Source: Spirochaetia bacterium (GTDB lineage Bacteria > Spirochaetota > Leptospiria > Turneriellales > JAOUFE01). Taken from it: a stretch of 52,435 bases of DNA. Made by a program: the position numbers and the translations under genes. The notes beneath the pieces are model-generated. The model worked only from the letters and a program-made list of their open reading frames with translations. It made no database searches and was not told where the DNA came from. The stretch is from NCBI GenBank assembly GCA_029857955.1, contig JAOUFY010000013.1, positions 1-52,435 of the forward strand, written 5' to 3'. Shown piece after piece: positions 51,239 to 52,435 of the stretch (the stretch's first letter is position 1; the number at the start of each line of letters is the position of its first letter).

Positions 51239-52435
51239 ATGTTAATGCGGTTATGGAAAGATACACAAAAGAAAATTGAAAAAATTCTTTTAAAACCAAG
51301 GTCAAATAAAACCTTAAAAAAATTTATCATAATTACTTTTAGCGTTATTATAATATTCAATACATATCTTCTATCCGTACCTTATCTTTCTAAAGCTATT
51401 CCGTATAAAAAAGGCGATATATCTGAAGAGTTTATCAGAGTAACAAATGATATAAATTATGAATTAGTCGAAGAAACACAAAAGAAAAGAGATGAAGCCA
51501 GAGAACATTCGCCTTATATATTTATTCGAGATTATAATATATATAAAAAAGTAGTGGAAACTGTAAACAGGGAATTTTCAGATTTAATGTCCATAAAAGA
51601 CAATCATCTGCAATATGAAAAGGCAATTGAAATACTCCCGATGCTTGGTAATTCAAAAACTATCAGTCAATCGGATATTCAAGAAATTCTTTCATATCGA
51701 AATAAACCGGATTTTTTAATTCATTGGGTCAATGAATATGCAACTTTAATTTTCGATAATTTTGGAATTTTAGATCAACCTGTTTCCGATCCAATGTCAG
51801 AAGAGCTACTTGAAAAAAAAGGTATAAGAATAGTTACAAAATCAAGCGGTAAAGAATCTGAATTCAACTGGACCCCTGACAGGCTGATTTATTACGATAA
51901 TTTATTTACCTACAAAAATTTCATACGTTTGTCAAATTTTGGCGATAGTGATTTATCGCTTAAAATTCCATATAGTGTGCGTAAAATTGCGACCCTTCGT
52001 ATTTTACAACTGTACTATAAAAATCCATACACCCACTTCAATAGCTATGAGACAAATAAACGAATTGAAGAGTCTATTAATAAAGTTAAGCCCGTTTTAG
52101 CCACACTTAAAAAAGGTTTAACCATTGTAAGACCGGGAGATCCGATAGATGCAGAAAAATTAATGCAGATAAAGTTAATTAACGAACATAAGAACACTAC
52201 AAGCCTGCAAAATATCATAGGAACTTTTCTAATTCAAGCTATTCTGGCTTTAACCATAGCATTTTATATTTACCAATTCTCTGAAGTCTCCATGAGAAAC
52301 ATGGCCTCCTATATTATATTGTTATCTTTAATTTATGAAATGATATTTTCATCTTTTATAATTTCTCGTATAGCCCTTGTTCAAAACAGTAATATCCATT
52401 TTGCATTATTTGTTCCTATGATTTTTATGTCTGTT
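51239..52435 (+). CDS. 7TM-HD (PgpH/YqfF-like) phosphohydrolase, N-terminal part
   Basis: An open frame from ATG 51239 runs off the right edge after 399 codons. After a basic start and a first membrane segment (about residues 28-48) comes the roughly 270-residue extracytoplasmic domain typical of 7TM receptors with an intracellular HD hydrolase: IRDYNIYKKVVETVNREF, VRKIATLRILQLYYKNPYTHFN and KGLTIVRPGDPIDAEKLMQIKLI. It ends with the first of the seven C-terminal helices (about 325 onward). The catalytic HD domain, which degrades c-di-AMP in PgpH, lies beyond the window. In many bacteria ybeY follows. A start at Met3 (51245) is possible; no Shine-Dalgarno is clear. Confidence 0.85.
   Translation, partial: MLMRLWKDTQKKIEKILLKPRSNKTLKKFIIITFSVIIIFNTYLLSVPYLSKAIPYKKGDISEEFIRVTNDINYELVEETQKKRDEAREHSPYIFIRDYNIYKKVVETVNREFSDLMSIKDNHLQYEKAIEILPMLGNSKTISQSDIQEILSYRNKPDFLIHWVNEYATLIFDNFGILDQPVSDPMSEELLEKKGIRIVTKSSGKESEFNWTPDRLIYYDNLFTYKNFIRLSNFGDSDLSLKIPYSVRKIATLRILQLYYKNPYTHFNSYETNKRIEESINKVKPVLATLKKGLTIVRPGDPIDAEKLMQIKLINEHKNTTSLQNIIGTFLIQAILALTIAFYIYQFSEVSMRNMASYIILLSLIYEMIFSSFIISRIALVQNSNIHFALFVPMIFMSV

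Overview
This is an AT-rich bacterial chromosome segment carrying about 35 recognisable or well-supported genes on both strands. Several traits suggest a spirochaete of the Leptospirales type. There is a single very long fused acyl-CoA carboxylase (biotin carboxylase, biotin carrier and both carboxyltransferase halves in about 1,970 residues), a motility-associated (MAF, DUF115) flagellin glycosyltransferase-like protein, lipoproteins with relaxed lipoboxes, many outer-membrane proteins, and a PurT/ThiC/PanD housekeeping set. This assignment is inference from gene content; no rRNA or tRNA lies in the window.

Layout. 1-850: remains of a VapBC-type toxin-antitoxin locus with a truncated toxin, plus coding-like debris. 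845-6063: a START-like secreted protein and a two-gene RND efflux operon (TolC-like lipoprotein plus AcrB-like pump) with no adaptor gene. 6409-8301: a membrane-anchored c'-like monoheme cytochrome and purT. 8442-18134: a hybrid sensor kinase whose phospho-acceptor histidine is replaced by asparagine, ileS, a GT39/83-like mannosyltransferase and uvrC. 18145-22773: two PAS-only proteins (seven and three PAS domains) built from the same three domain types, next to a small free-standing Rossmann protein. 22796-28699: the fused acyl-CoA carboxylase. 28700-33140: a MITE-like element, a small lipoprotein, an outer-membrane barrel translationally coupled to a large repeat lipoprotein, and a heptad-repeat coiled-coil membrane protein.

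33134-41773: a gamma-glutamylcyclotransferase-like protein, an adenosine-kinase-like PfkB protein and a LytM/M23 peptidase. Upstream of these is the most striking locus: a compact operon, transcribed leftward, of a 9-heme lipoprotein cytochrome, an outer-membrane barrel, a di-heme cytochrome b-like membrane protein and a membrane-anchored 12-heme cytochrome. Together these look like a complete route for electrons from quinol across the inner membrane and periplasm to the outer surface, with 21 c-type and probably 2 b-type hemes in four genes. A cobalamin-binding radical SAM protein lies upstream.

42072-52435: thiC, a Gfo/Idh/MocA oxidoreductase, a Gaa1-shaped membrane protein, the MAF protein, a GNAT acetyltransferase and panD, all leftward. 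They are followed by rightward genes for a DUF2231-like membrane protein, a bacteriohemerythrin, a DoxX protein and the 5' part of a 7TM-HD (PgpH/YqfF-like) c-di-AMP phosphodiesterase that runs off the window. Several intergenic spaces hold strong G/C-rich palindromes that recur in related form and look like a family of small dispersed elements.
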